Shown: positions 40,723 through 51,700, counted from the stretch's first letter. The stretch is 64,000 nucleotides of DNA from UBA7359 sp041689615 (GCA_041689615.1 JBDNFW010000036.1:79022-143021), one strand, 5' to 3'. A program made the numbers and translations. Notes: a model not told the origin generated them from the letters alone.

Positions 40723-41364
40723 ATGACATCAAAAAATCACTCAATTCAATCTGGTTTGAAACTATGGTTTGCTATTTATCTGTTTTTTTCAGCAAATATC
40801 CTTCTGGCAGAAACTGAACAAGAACAGGCAATGCAAACACCTGTCAATGAGTTACATGATGCATTGATAAACATTATGAAAAGTGGCGGTTCAAGTAGTT
40901 TTGAAGACCGTTATTCAATAATGGAAAAGGTCATTACAAAAAAATTCAACACTCCCTTAATTTCGAGAGTGGTGTTAAGTCGATACTGGAATTCTCTAGA
41001 CGAAAAAGCACAAACTGACTTTATTGATCTGTTTAACCGTTTAACAATATCGACTTACGTCAGTCGTTTTGATTCCTATGACGGCGAATCTTTCAAATAC
41101 CTTTCTACCGAATCCATGAAAAAGGACAGATTCCTGATAAAAACTGAGTTATTACGTGCTGATGACGATCCGGTTTCTTTTAATTACATTGTCCAAATTG
41201 ACGCGGGGCAATGGAAAATTATCAGTGTTATTGCCAATGGCATAAATGATTTGTCCTTAAAACGCTCAGAATATTCTTCCGTAATAGAAGAACAGGGTTT
41301 TGAATCATTGATTGCAAGCATGAGAGAGAAAATCAGTGACTTACAGCCCAAAAGAGCTCAATAA
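40723..41364 (+). CDS. hpnM: MlaC/Ttg2D-family periplasmic lipid-binding protein (HpnM type)
   Basis: 213 residues. The signal peptide (FAIYLFFSANILLAE) is followed by the Tol_Tol_Ttg2 family pattern: VNELHDALINIMK, FEDRYSIMEKVITKKFN and IDLFNRLTISTYVSRFDSYDGESF, ending with WKIISVIANGINDLSLKRSEYSSVI (WKIISVIANGIND). MlaC proteins shuttle phospholipids between membranes; when linked to hpnH/hpnB they are called HpnM, implying hopanoid movement. It lies 57 bases after hpnB and just before an MlaA lipoprotein gene. The rest of the Mla transporter is not in the window. Confidence 0.9.
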   Translation: MTSKNHSIQSGLKLWFAIYLFFSANILLAETEQEQAMQTPVNELHDALINIMKSGGSSSFEDRYSIMEKVITKKFNTPLISRVVLSRYWNSLDEKAQTDFIDLFNRLTISTYVSRFDSYDGESFKYLSTESMKKDRFLIKTELLRADDDPVSFNYIVQIDAGQWKIISVIANGINDLSLKRSEYSSVIEEQGFESLIASMREKISDLQPKRAQ

Positions 41365-41454
41365 ACAATTTATAAATTGTCTCGCCGTTTAAGGTATGTC
41401 AATATCTGCCGATTAATAAATCACCTATTTTTTAGATTACACGAGAAAAGTAAA

Positions 41455-42237
41455 ATGACCGGATCGCATTTTTTCTGCCTATCAAAACACCTTATTCTTA
41501 TTGGCATTTTGTCAATCGCAGCAGGTTGTGCCACAACACAAACTCCAGACAGTACTGCTGGTAACTCTGATGATATTGAGTCGGCAAACCGAGTATTTTT
41601 TGATGTAAATGAAACGCTGGACAAACATTTGATGAAGCCTATTGCTGAAGCCTATGTGGATATGACACCTAAAGTTGTTCGAACCGGTGTTACGAACTTT
41701 TTCGACAATCTGAAATACCTAAACGTTATATTTAATGACTTTCTGCAAGGTAAGTTTACGCAAGGTGTTAATGATTCTCTTCGATTTGTATTTAACTCAA
41801 CTCTGGGTATTGGTGGAGTATTCGATGTTGCTACGAACGATATGAGACTGGAAAAAAATGATGAGGATTTTGGTCAAACCTTGGCAACTTGGGGTTTTGA
41901 CGAAGGTTCTTATCTCTATATTCCGCTAATGGGACCAAATACCGTTCGCGATGTAACAGATCAAGTTCCTAGTACCTTCCTGAATCCGTTTTTTTACGTA
42001 ACCAGCACAATCTTATTCCCAATCAGTGCGCTTGATGCAGTAAATAAGCGTGCGAATTTATTGGAAGCGTCAAACCTTCGTGATGAAGCAGCAATCGATC
42101 CTTACTCATTCACGCGTGAAGCTTATCTGCAACAACGTGATTATCTTATTTACGACGGTAATCCACCTGTTTCTGGTTATGACGATATTTTCAGTGAAGC
42201 TGAAGATGAATCTGGTGGTGTATTGATAATTGAATAA
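41455..42237 (+). CDS. mlaA: MlaA/VacJ-family outer-membrane lipoprotein
   Basis: 260 residues from the ATG at 41455, which provides the lipoprotein signal LILIGILSIAAGC with the lipidated cysteine; the upstream TTG reading is not needed. MlaA features: ESANRVFFDVNETLDKHLMKPIAEAYVDMTP (FFDVNETLDKHLMKPIA), FFDNLKYLNVIFNDFLQGKF, RFVFNSTLGIGGVFDVA, DEDFGQTLATWG and YLYIPLMGPNTVRD. It removes phospholipid from the outer leaflet and passes it to MlaC. It is paired with the MlaC-type gene in the hopanoid operon and convergent with glcF. Confidence 0.93.
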   Translation: MTGSHFFCLSKHLILIGILSIAAGCATTQTPDSTAGNSDDIESANRVFFDVNETLDKHLMKPIAEAYVDMTPKVVRTGVTNFFDNLKYLNVIFNDFLQGKFTQGVNDSLRFVFNSTLGIGGVFDVATNDMRLEKNDEDFGQTLATWGFDEGSYLYIPLMGPNTVRDVTDQVPSTFLNPFFYVTSTILFPISALDAVNKRANLLEASNLRDEAAIDPYSFTREAYLQQRDYLIYDGNPPVSGYDDIFSEAEDESGGVLIIE

Positions 42238-42255
42238 TTACCTTACCTTCTGCGT

Positions 42256-43479
42256 TTAGTTAATTAATTCAGCAACTTCTTCAATCCAGTGCCTGACAGG
42301 CACTGGACTGACTTGACTTAAATGTTGGCAACAACCAATATTCGCAGTCAAAATCATTTCCGGTTTACCCTGCATAAGATTATCAATTTTATTTTTTTGT
42401 AATTTACCTGAAATTTCTTTTTCTAATAAAGAATAAGTCCCCGCCGAACCACAACACAAATGCGAATCAGCTACCTCGGTCATTTTAAATCCAAATCGCG
42501 ATAATATTTTTTCAGTAAGGCCACTTAATTTTTGTCCATGCTGCAATGTACATGGACTCTGAAATGCAACGTCCAATGCAATTTCTTTAGTAACGTTCAA
42601 TTTTTCTAATTCAAAGTCATGCAAGTATTCGGAAATATCTTTTGTTAATAAAGACAATTTCGCCGCCTTGTGTGCGTACGCTTTATCATTTCGTAGTAAA
42701 TATCCATACTCTTTAATGTGGACACCACAACCACTGGCAGAACTGATAATAGCTTCTATATTTTGTTCAATTAATGGCCAAAACAAATCAATGTTTTGTT
42801 TCATAAACGACAATGCCTGTTCTGATGCACTTAGATGATGACTCATTGCACCACAACATTGTTCATTTTCTAATTCAATCGCAGATACACCAAAATAGTC
42901 GAGCACTTTAACAACTGATTGATTTATTTCCGGTGACAATATCGGTTGAACACAACCGGAAAAAAGAATGACTTTGCGCGAGTGATCTTTATATTCAACA
43001 ACATTACTCTTTTCTTTTTTAATCGGAATTAATTTCTGCATCCTCGATGGAAGAATAAAACGAAATATTTGACCAAGGTTAAATAGAATTTTAAATCTTT
43101 TTTTATAAGGCAAGGATTGTAAAATTAAAAAACGAAATAAGTTTTCATGCCATGAGCGCGATACTTTTTTCTCAACATAGTGTCGACCAATATCGAGTAG
43201 CTTTCCATATTCAACACCGGAAGGACAAGTTGTTTCACAAGCGCGGCAGGTCAAACAACGGTCAAGATGCTTCATCGTTTTATTTGAAACAGCTTCACCT
43301 TCCAACATGGATTTAATTAAGTAGATACGTCCACGCGGCCCATCAAGCTCATCACCTAACAACTGATAAGTTGGACAAGTTGCCGTACAAAAACCACAAT
43401 GCACACAAGAACGTAAAATACGTTCCGCCTCTTGTCCCTCGGAAGTATCGCTAATCGATTTTTCTATGAATGTTTGCAT
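42256..43479 (-). CDS. glcF: Glycolate oxidase iron-sulfur subunit GlcF
   Basis: 407 residues. Two [4Fe-4S] ferredoxin motifs near the N-terminus: CVHCGFCTATCP (~26-37) and CLTCRACETTCP (~76-87). Two CCG domains follow (FSGCVQPILSPEINQSVVK with ENEQCCGAM, and FQSPCTLQHGQ with DSHLCCGSAGTYS). It passes electrons from the flavin subunits GlcD/GlcE to the quinone pool. It lies 5 bases after glcE. A perfect 11-bp inverted repeat (42285-42307) sits in its last codons. Confidence 0.94.
   Translation of the reverse strand: MQTFIEKSISDTSEGQEAERILRSCVHCGFCTATCPTYQLLGDELDGPRGRIYLIKSMLEGEAVSNKTMKHLDRCLTCRACETTCPSGVEYGKLLDIGRHYVEKKVSRSWHENLFRFLILQSLPYKKRFKILFNLGQIFRFILPSRMQKLIPIKKEKSNVVEYKDHSRKVILFSGCVQPILSPEINQSVVKVLDYFGVSAIELENEQCCGAMSHHLSASEQALSFMKQNIDLFWPLIEQNIEAIISSASGCGVHIKEYGYLLRNDKAYAHKAAKLSLLTKDISEYLHDFELEKLNVTKEIALDVAFQSPCTLQHGQKLSGLTEKILSRFGFKMTEVADSHLCCGSAGTYSLLEKEISGKLQKNKIDNLMQGKPEMILTANIGCCQHLSQVSPVPVRHWIEEVAELIN
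42285..42307. repeat. 23-bp palindrome inside the glcF 3' coding end
   Basis: TCCAGTGCCTG, a single A, then CAGGCACTGGA: 11-bp perfect arms. It lies within the last codons of glcF (VPVRHW) and 47 bases past the mlaA stop, so mlaA transcripts reaching it could form a hairpin. Confidence 0.7.
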
Positions 43480-43484
43480 ATTAA

Positions 43485-44543
43485 CTATAGTTTTTCGTAC
43501 ATCTTTTTCCGGTTTAATATCCGATGCGGATCGAATGCCTGTTTTAATTCCTGCTGAAGTTTAAATAATCCGACGGGTAGTGGTTGAAAAACATCGCCAT
43601 TACGATCACCACCGCGAAATAATAAAGCACTGCCACCTACCTCATCAGCCATAGTAAAGACTTCATTTGTAGGACGTTCAGATATAAGCCAATATTGAGC
43701 ACCACCCCAATCAACCAAATATTTATCTTCTTCAAGATTTAAATCTGCAGTTGATGGAACGGATAAGCGCCATATTGGGCTGTCCGTATGAAAGAACGGT
43801 AATTTAAAATCACGTAATTCATTCCAGAAATGATTTCCATTGGAATATTCTTCTAGACCAAATTCCCTTAAAGTTTCTTTTACATTTTTTTCATTACCGG
43901 AAAATCTGATAACTAACATTTTCCCATCATAACAACTGGCCGAGACAGGTACTGCCTTTGCAGATATAGCATGCATCATATCTAATGCACTTTGAACAGA
44001 CATTGCCTGACAACCTGTTAATTCAAATTCAGGAATAGGTAAAACTTTTAATGTGACTTCGAGAATAACACCAAGTGTTCCATACGAGCCCGTTAATAAT
44101 CTGGATAGGTCATAACCGGCAACATTCTTCATCACCTGTCCGCCAAAAGACATTTCTTTAGCTAGACCATTAATACAACGAACACCAAGAACAAAATCTC
44201 TAACGGAACCAGCATAAGGCCGACGTGGCCCACTTAAACCGGTTGCGACGACACCGCCCATGGTTGTTTTTTCAATAACTTCGGGCGGTTCAAAGGCCAA
44301 CATTTGACCTTGTTCGGATAATATTTGTTTAACATCACTGAGTAAGGTTCCAGCTTTAACAGTGATATATAACTCTGTCGGTTCATAACTGATAACACCA
44401 GTATAATTCGCCATATCGATTTGCATGCCACTAATATCCCGCCCTAAAAACGCCTTGCTATTACCCCCTACGATATGAAGCGGCTCTATTCGCTCTATCG
44501 CAGTCAAAATCTGTTCCTTAATTTTTATTATTTTTTGCGTCAT
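43485..44543 (-). CDS. glcE: Glycolate oxidase FAD-binding subunit GlcE
   Basis: 352 residues. FAD-binding type 4 domain of the GlcE type: LHIVGGNSKAFLG near the start, TELYITVKAGTLLSDVKQIL, TMGGVVATGLSGPRRPYAGSVRDFVLGV (TMGGVVATGLSGPRRPYAG) and GGQVMKNVAGYDLSRLLTGSYGTLG, followed by a cap region. It is shorter than GlcD, as expected. It pairs with GlcD and GlcF for glycolate oxidation to glyoxylate. The glcD gene is upstream on the same strand but separated by a broken regulator gene on the other strand. Confidence 0.94.
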   Translation of the reverse strand: MTQKIIKIKEQILTAIERIEPLHIVGGNSKAFLGRDISGMQIDMANYTGVISYEPTELYITVKAGTLLSDVKQILSEQGQMLAFEPPEVIEKTTMGGVVATGLSGPRRPYAGSVRDFVLGVRCINGLAKEMSFGGQVMKNVAGYDLSRLLTGSYGTLGVILEVTLKVLPIPEFELTGCQAMSVQSALDMMHAISAKAVPVSASCYDGKMLVIRFSGNEKNVKETLREFGLEEYSNGNHFWNELRDFKLPFFHTDSPIWRLSVPSTADLNLEEDKYLVDWGGAQYWLISERPTNEVFTMADEVGGSALLFRGGDRNGDVFQPLPVGLFKLQQELKQAFDPHRILNRKKMYEKL

Positions 44544-44679
44544 AAGACTATCTGCTATATACCCTGATTTAAAAATACATCAATAAATCAATCATTTAAT
44601 ATAAATATTAGACTAAAGTTTATTTGAATTTAGCCGAAATAAATAGAAGCGCTAAACTATTATCACACGACGGATATCC

Positions 44680-45642
44680 ATGAAGGTACTACTAACCGAA
44701 GATTCTTGATTAATGATGCTAACGACCTCGGCATTTATTAGACATGCCGGGCATGACGTCATTCAAGCGGTCGATGGACAGGAAGCATTATCCTTATATA
44801 AATCCGAAGCGCCGGATCTCGTCTTACTTGATATTGAAATGCCTAAATATAATGGTTTTGAAGTGGCCAAAAAAATACGCTCCGAAAATGAAAACCACTG
44901 GATTCCAATAATATTTCTTACCGGATTTGTAGATGATGAAAACCTTTCACGGGTATTGATGCTGGTGGTGATGATTACTTGACCAAACCGGTAAGCAGCA
45001 TTGTTTTAAAAGCAAAATTAAATGCCATGCAACGTATATCAGAAATGAGAAATAAACTCGTTGATTTAACGAACGTTTTATCTGAAACAAATGAACAACT
45101 ACAAAAGAGCACTATTACAGATCCACTAACAGGTGCTAAAAATCGTCTTTATCTTGATGACTGCATAGAACGCGAATGGTTTAGAAGCATGCGCAAAAAA
45201 ACTGAATTATCTATTCTTCTTGTAGACTGTTGATAACTTTAAAACACTTAATGATTCTAATGGCCATCAAGCTGGTGACGAATGTTTAATAGAACTTGTT
45301 AAATTATTTAATTCATATTTAAAACGTTCCACCGATGTACTTTGTCGCTATGGCGGAGATGAATTCGTCATTGTACTTCCAGAAACCAGCACCGAAGACG
45401 CATTAAAAATATCGCAAAAAATAAGATCAGGCGTTGAAGAATTTAGCAGAAACTTTAAAGTCAAAATACCAGTAGATATAAGTGTCAGTATCGGTTGCGC
45501 TACTTGTATAGCAGACAACAGCATCTCATCCGATAAATTCTTAAATCATGCTGATAAGGCGCTTTATGCAGCTAAAAATGCTGGTAGAAATTGTGTCTGT
45601 AAAGCAGATATTCCTGCAGGGAAAAAAGAAAAAGCGGCTTAG
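44680..45642 (+). pseudogene. Broken response regulator-diguanylate cyclase (GGDEF)
   Basis: A receiver-GGDEF protein of about 320 residues with three lesions. The start KVLLTED-S is followed by an in-frame TGA where an Arg (EDSR) is expected. At ~44955 one base is missing, so the expected GIDAGGDDYLTKPVSS is shifted. At ~45228 one extra T in the codon before GTTGATAAC breaks LLVDVDNFK. After that the GGDEF domain reads on with RYGGDEFVIVLPET intact to the stop at 45642, and the receiver phosphorylation Asp in LVLLDIEMPKYNG is intact. It overlaps the glcD stop by 4 bases and lies between glcE and glcD. Confidence 0.8.
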
Positions 45643-47081
45643 AAACGTTCTAACTCAGGATGTTTGTCTTTACCCGCATGTACATGCATCGCTCCAAACT
45701 CTGCACAACGATTTAACGTTGGCACCGCTTTACCGGGATTTAATAAACTTTTTTTATCAAACGCTGCTTTGACTGCATGAAATTGTTCAAGCTCATCCTC
45801 ATTAAACTGAACACACATTTCATTTATCTTCTCGATACCAACACCATGTTCACCGGTAATTGTTCCGCCCACTGAAATGCATAACTTAAGAATGTCACTA
45901 CCAAAAGCTTCAGCACGCTTTAATTCGCCAGGTATAGCAACATCATATAAAATTAATGGATGTAAGTTTCCATCGCCGGCATGAAAGACATTAACAACGG
46001 CGAGTTCATATTTTTCAGAGAACTTATTAATTTTTGATAATACTTCAGCAATATGCTTTCGCGGGATCGTGCCGTCCATACAGTAATAATCTGGCGCAAT
46101 TCGACCAACAGCTGGAAACGCCGCTTTGCGTCCTGCCCAAAATCGTTGTGATTCATTTTCATCACGTGCAATACGAATTTCAATAGCACCATATTGTTTT
46201 AATAAATTTTCAACTTTACTTATGGTAGCCAAAACTTCTTCTTCAGTACCATCAAGCTCACAAAGTAAAATCGCTTCTGCCTCTGTTGGATAACCTGCGT
46301 GCATAAAATCTTCCACCGCACGAATACCCGCCTTATCCATCATTTCCAACCCTGCCGGAATAATGCCCTCAGCAATAATACCGGCAACACTATTCCCCGC
46401 TTTTTCAATATCATCAAATGCAGCAAGCATAACTCGGCTAAAGGGTGGTTTGGGCAGAAGCTTGACTGTCACTTCAATAATCACGCCAAGCATCCCTTCT
46501 GAACCGGTAAATAAAGCCAACAAATCATAGCCTGGAGAATCCAAAGCATGACTACCAATCGTCAGTAATTCACCTTCAATTGTTATGATCTTTAACTGCA
46601 AAATATTATGAACCGTCAGACCATATTTTAAACAATGCACGCCACCAGAATTTTCTGCGACATTGCCGCCAATTGTGCAGGCAATTTGGGAAGAAGGATC
46701 TGGCGCATAATAAAGACCGTAAGGTTTTGCCGCTTCGGATATTGCTAAATTTCGAACTCCGGGTTGAACGCACGCAATTCTTTGCTTGGCATCAACTTCA
46801 ACTATCTGATCAAACTTGGCTAAAATTAACAGCACGCCTTCTGCATGAGGCATTGCACCACCGGACAAACCAGTTCCGGCACCACGTGCCACGACCGGAA
46901 TATTGTTGGCAAAACAATAGCGTAATACTGACTGAACCTGTTCGACTGAATTCGGTAAAACCACACAACCCGGCATAACCCGATGAGCCGACAAAGCATC
47001 GCATTCGTAAACACGCCGTGACTCTTCACTCAAAAGTAGTGCTTCATCTGGCAGGAATTGCTTTAAACCGTCAAAATTCAT
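45639..47081 (-). CDS. glcD: Glycolate oxidase FAD-linked subunit GlcD
   Basis: 480 residues. FAD-binding type 4 domain: VVARGAGTGLSGGAMPHAEGVL (VVARGAGTGLSGGAM), VQPGVRNLAISEAA, CTIGGNVAENSGGVHCLKYG and FTGSEGMLGVIIEVTVKLLP; the C-terminal oxidase cap has NVFHAGDGNLHPLILYD and GGTITGEHGVGIEK. It oxidises glycolate with GlcE and GlcF. The gene order on the minus strand is glcD, (broken GGDEF gene on the plus strand), glcE, glcF, so the usual glcDEF operon is split by an antisense insertion. It is divergent from rng. Confidence 0.95.
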   Translation of the reverse strand: MNFDGLKQFLPDEALLLSEESRRVYECDALSAHRVMPGCVVLPNSVEQVQSVLRYCFANNIPVVARGAGTGLSGGAMPHAEGVLLILAKFDQIVEVDAKQRIACVQPGVRNLAISEAAKPYGLYYAPDPSSQIACTIGGNVAENSGGVHCLKYGLTVHNILQLKIITIEGELLTIGSHALDSPGYDLLALFTGSEGMLGVIIEVTVKLLPKPPFSRVMLAAFDDIEKAGNSVAGIIAEGIIPAGLEMMDKAGIRAVEDFMHAGYPTEAEAILLCELDGTEEEVLATISKVENLLKQYGAIEIRIARDENESQRFWAGRKAAFPAVGRIAPDYYCMDGTIPRKHIAEVLSKINKFSEKYELAVVNVFHAGDGNLHPLILYDVAIPGELKRAEAFGSDILKLCISVGGTITGEHGVGIEKINEMCVQFNEDELEQFHAVKAAFDKKSLLNPGKAVPTLNRCAEFGAMHVHAGKDKHPELERF

Positions 47082-47171
47082 TCGTTCATTTTATGCTGTT
47101 TCTATAGAAATCGCATAGTAATTCCTTGTTTTTTAGGAATATTTCATCGTCACACAATACAAAGATGATGA

Positions 47172-47177
47172 TATAAT
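47172..47177 (+). promoter_or_regulatory. -10 element for rng
   Basis: A consensus TATAAT lies 55 bases before the rng ATG at 47233. No good -35 is present at 17 bases spacing (GTCACA is the best), so this is a partial call. Confidence 0.4.
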
Positions 47178-47232
47178 CTTGTTCAATATTAAAGCCAATA
47201 GAAATATCGCTATAAAACAACGTTGAATTCCA

Positions 47233-48777
47233 ATGAGTGAAGAAATTCTAATTAATGTTACCCCGCAAGAAACGCGCGTTTCCGTTGTTGAAAATGGAAT
47301 CTTGCAGGAAGTTCATATCGAGCGAACACTAAAACGCGGACTTGTCGGCAATATTTTCAAGGGACGGGTGTCGCGCGTATTACCGGGAATGCAAGCCGCC
47401 TTTATTGATATCGGACTTGAACGAACCGGCTTTTTACATAGTTCGGATATTATCAGCAACAATATTGATAATGAATCTGAACTGAATGAGCCAACACAAA
47501 CACAACCGATAGAAGCCATCATTAATGAAGGTGATGAAATTCTAGTTCAGGTTGTTAAAGATCCAATTGGCAGCAAGGGCGCAAGATTAACAACTCGACT
47601 TTCAATTCCATCACGCTACGTCGTATTTGTTCCCGATTATCCTGCGATAGGTATTTCACAACGAATTGAAGACGAAGAAGAAAGAGAACGACTTCGTAAT
47701 GCAATATTAAGTCACACGTCTGATGTTGAAAATCAGGCTCTTGCAAGTGGTAACAATGTTGTCTTGCATAATACCGTTACTGAATCTGAGGTATTAAAAA
47801 AAGGCGGCTTCATCGTTAGAACAGCAGCAGAAAATATTCCAGATGAAGATATTTTTAAAGATATTGAGTTCCTCAAAAAAATCTGGGATTCGATCATGGT
47901 TCGAGCAAAAAATACATTCCCGCCTAGCATTGTTTATGAAGACTTGCCTTTAGTCATGCGCACCATGCGCGATCTGGTGCATTCAGAAATAGAAAAAGTG
48001 CGGATTGACTCAAAAGAAACGTATCAACGTGTTACCGAATTTTCCAAACACTTTATACCGGAGCTGCTTTCAAGAATTGAATACTATACCGGCAGTCATC
48101 CGATACTGGATTTGTATTCTATTGAAGATGAAATACAACGTTCGCTAAATAGAAAGGTGTCACTAAAATCGGGCGGTTACTTGATTATTGATCAAACCGA
48201 AGCAATGACAACGATTGATGTAAATACCGGCGCCTTTGTTGGTCATCGTAATCAGGAAGAAACCATTTATAAAACAAACCTTGAAGCCGCGCATACCATT
48301 GCCCGTCAACTTCGTCTGCGTAATCTGGGCGGCATTATCATTATCGATTTTATTGATATGAAGGATCCCGAACATGGCAGACAAGTGCTACGTTCACTGG
48401 AAAAAAATGTTGATCGAGATCATTCTAAAACAGTGCTCAGTGAACTGACATCACTGGGACTCGTACAGTTAACTCGAAAAAGAACACGAGAAAGCCTGGA
48501 ACATATCCTATGTGAACCTTGTCCTACTTGTCAGGGCCGAGCCTCTATCAAAACGGCTGAAACGGTTTGTTATGAAATTTTCCGGGAAATATTACGCGAA
48601 GTGAGACAATTTGATGCCAACAAACTTTTAGTCGTTGCCTCGCAACGTGTTGTAGATATGCTATTGGATGATGAATCAACCAGTGTTGCAGAATTGGAAG
48701 CGTTTATTGGCAGGCCAATATCGTTTCAGGTAGAACCTCTGTATACACAGGAACAATACGACATCGTTTTGCTTTGA
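47233..48777 (+). CDS. rng: Ribonuclease G
   Basis: 514 residues. The N-terminus starts with the RNase E/G EILINVTPQETRVSVVENG, then the S1 RNA-binding domain (GNIFKGRVSRVLPGMQAAFIDIGL; GNIFKGRVSRVLPGMQAAF), the DNase-like catalytic part (DQTEAMTTIDVNTGAFVG, IIIIDFIDMKD), and the Zn-link CEPCPTC at ~427. The length and absence of the long RNase E C-terminal tail indicate RNase G. It processes 16S rRNA 5' ends and mRNA in the cytosol. It is followed 10 bases later by yhdP, the usual gammaproteobacterial order. Confidence 0.95.
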   Translation: MSEEILINVTPQETRVSVVENGILQEVHIERTLKRGLVGNIFKGRVSRVLPGMQAAFIDIGLERTGFLHSSDIISNNIDNESELNEPTQTQPIEAIINEGDEILVQVVKDPIGSKGARLTTRLSIPSRYVVFVPDYPAIGISQRIEDEEERERLRNAILSHTSDVENQALASGNNVVLHNTVTESEVLKKGGFIVRTAAENIPDEDIFKDIEFLKKIWDSIMVRAKNTFPPSIVYEDLPLVMRTMRDLVHSEIEKVRIDSKETYQRVTEFSKHFIPELLSRIEYYTGSHPILDLYSIEDEIQRSLNRKVSLKSGGYLIIDQTEAMTTIDVNTGAFVGHRNQEETIYKTNLEAAHTIARQLRLRNLGGIIIIDFIDMKDPEHGRQVLRSLEKNVDRDHSKTVLSELTSLGLVQLTRKRTRESLEHILCEPCPTCQGRASIKTAETVCYEIFREILREVRQFDANKLLVVASQRVVDMLLDDESTSVAELEAFIGRPISFQVEPLYTQEQYDIVLL

Positions 48778-48787
48778 TTTTTTCTTA

Positions 48788-51700
48788 ATGTTAAAAAGAA
48801 TTTTTACAGTTTTATACCATTTCAGTTGGTATGCCGTTGCCTTCATCGTACTTACTGCCGCCGTACTGGTGACGGTTGTTCGTCTGGCACTGCCCGAAAT
48901 TGGTGGCTATAAAAATGAAATACAATCCTGGGTTAGTGAGTACATGGATTACCCAGTTGTTATTGATGAGATAACGGCAGAATGGCAAGGCTGGGCGCCT
49001 CATTTATATCTTAAAAAGATAGATCTATACACTCCAGATAATAGTACGCTTATTAGTAAATTTGATTCGGCACATCTAGGTATCGATCTAATTGCCAGTC
49101 TTAACAAACGTGAGTTAGTTCCGAGCCAATTATCAATCAGCGGTCTTAATCTTGAATTCACCAGAAACACCGATGGTTCGATCTCAATTAGTAATGATCA
49201 AAATAATGCCCTAAGCAGCAACTCAAATAACTCCGCTTTGTCGATATGGTTGTTAAAACAAAAACACATCACACTTGAGGATTCAAACTTAACCTGGCAT
49301 GACAAAAAAGCGAATAAAGAACCACAAGAGTTTTCCAACGTTCGACTCGATTTAAAAACAAAAAAACAACGCGTACAAATTAACGCCTATATTGATTTAC
49401 CGAAAGAACACGGAAATTCCTTAAGCGTAAAAATGGACGTAACCGGTAATATATTAACGCCAGACTGGAAAGGCACCATTTATGCCGAAGCGAAAGAAGT
49501 TAATCCGACAAGTTTGTTAGAAGACTTTCCTGTAAAAAGTATCGGTGGTGTTGCAAATGCTAAATTATGGAGCACGTGGGACAAAGCAAAACTAATCGAC
49601 GTTAGCGGTGAGATACACTATTCCGATTTTTCTCTTAACACTGACGAACACAACTTAACTATAAACAATATTAATTTGAATTTGTATGCTGAACGCCAAC
49701 AAGATAAGGATTGGTTATTGAATGTTACTGTTGAAGATTTGCAAACTGAAAATGGTTTATGGCCAGCATCAAGTTACCAGTTAAACGCTGAGTTAAGTGA
49801 TGAAGATAATTATAGATACCGCGGACATTTATCTTATTTAAAGCTCGAAGAAATAGTGCCTTTCCTTGTTGCGACTAATGTTATACCGGACAAAGCTCTT
49901 GAAAACTTTTACTGGCCATCACTAAAAGGTGAATTGACTAATTCAAATTTCGACTTTAATCCTGAATCAGGGACAGAAGAAACAGTTTCGTTTAACACTG
50001 CTTTTAAAAACCTTGTGCTCGTTTCTCATGATAAGAAAAATGCTATTCATGGTTTAGAAGGTTCGTTAAATGCCAATAACAAGCTCACAAAAATCAACTT
50101 GGACGGCAAATCCACAGAAATACATTTGGACTCTATTCTTGATAAACCGCTTTTGCTCTCCACGATTAATGCCAAACTTGAAATAGTTAATAATGACTCA
50201 ATTGAATTACTCATCAAAGAATTTCATATTGAAGACAAACATATTTCTGCACAATCATCAGGAAGCATCGTATTCAATGAAGAATACTCTCCCTTTATAG
50301 ATGTTGTTGCTCATATCGATCCTGCAAATATTGAATATCTACCAGATTATTTACCCAAACAAATATCATCAAATTTAAGAGACTGGTTTATACATGCTTT
50401 GTTAGGCGGACAACTCTTATCCGGCGATATAATTTATCGCGGTCACACTGCGAATTTTCCGTTTAACAATGCTGAAGGTAATTTTAAAACCATTCTGAAC
50501 GTCGAAAATGCAAACCTTAATTACGCTGAAGGTTGGCCGCCAATCGATAATATAACAGCAGAAGTCATTATTGATAATGATGATTTATATGTATTATCAA
50601 AATCAGCTTACATTTTTGATGCTACGATTGAGGATTTTACAGCGAACATAAAACAACTAAGTGCAGACACTCCGCATGTTGTGATAAGTGGGAACGCAAC
50701 AGGACACACCAGTGATGCTGCAAATTTTATTACTCAGAGCCCATTAAATGAAAATACTTCGTTACGTGAGTTAACAGAAAATATTTCAGGTGGCCTTGAT
50801 ATTAAACTGAATCTTGATATACCACTCGGTCCAGAAGATACCTTAGTTGATGGGCTAATCTCTTTTACTGATACAACGATTGAATCAGGTTTGCCTGGAC
50901 TAGGGCTTGAAGGTGTCAACGGTGATGTCAATTTTACAAGACTCGAAACATGGGCAACTGATATTGATGCCTTATATCACGGCAAACCTATTAAATTAAC
51001 CATTCCTAAGTTTGACCAATATGAACCGGATTCTGAGTCTTATGTTATATCTGGCACAGCAGATAAAGATTTTTTTATTAATGAACTCGCCAGCTTCTTT
51101 CCTTCTATTTACAATATAAGTCATGACTTAAGCAAGAACCTTGTTGGTGAAAGTAAATGGTCTCTTACTTTAAAAAAATCAATTTCAGACACACAAAAAG
51201 ACAGTAGAGAAGTTGAATTTAATTCAGATTTAAAAGGTATCTCTATTAACTTACCATCACCTCTTGGCAAAGAAAAAGATATTGCATCGTCACTAAGTAT
51301 AAAAACAAAACTAAGCGATTTATTGATTAACGAGATCAATATCAATTACGACAATAATGTTTTTGCTGATTTCATTGTGGATAACACAAAAGATTTAATC
51401 GTCAAAAACATATTTGTCGGATTAGGACAGCGACACCCAGTTGCACAGACATCAAGTGATATATCTTTTCAGGGTGAACTTGAAGAGTTAAACGTGTCTG
51501 ACTGGATTGATTTATTCAACCCGAAAAAAATAATATCAACTCAAAACAATAGTTCAAATAAGAAAAAAACAATTAATGGTGATGTTCTTGTAAAAAGATT
51601 AAATATGTTGGGAAATGAATTTAATGACGTAAACATAAACTTGAACAACCCAAGTGAAGGCTGGCAAATTACTTTTGATAGCGAGGACATAAAAGGACAA

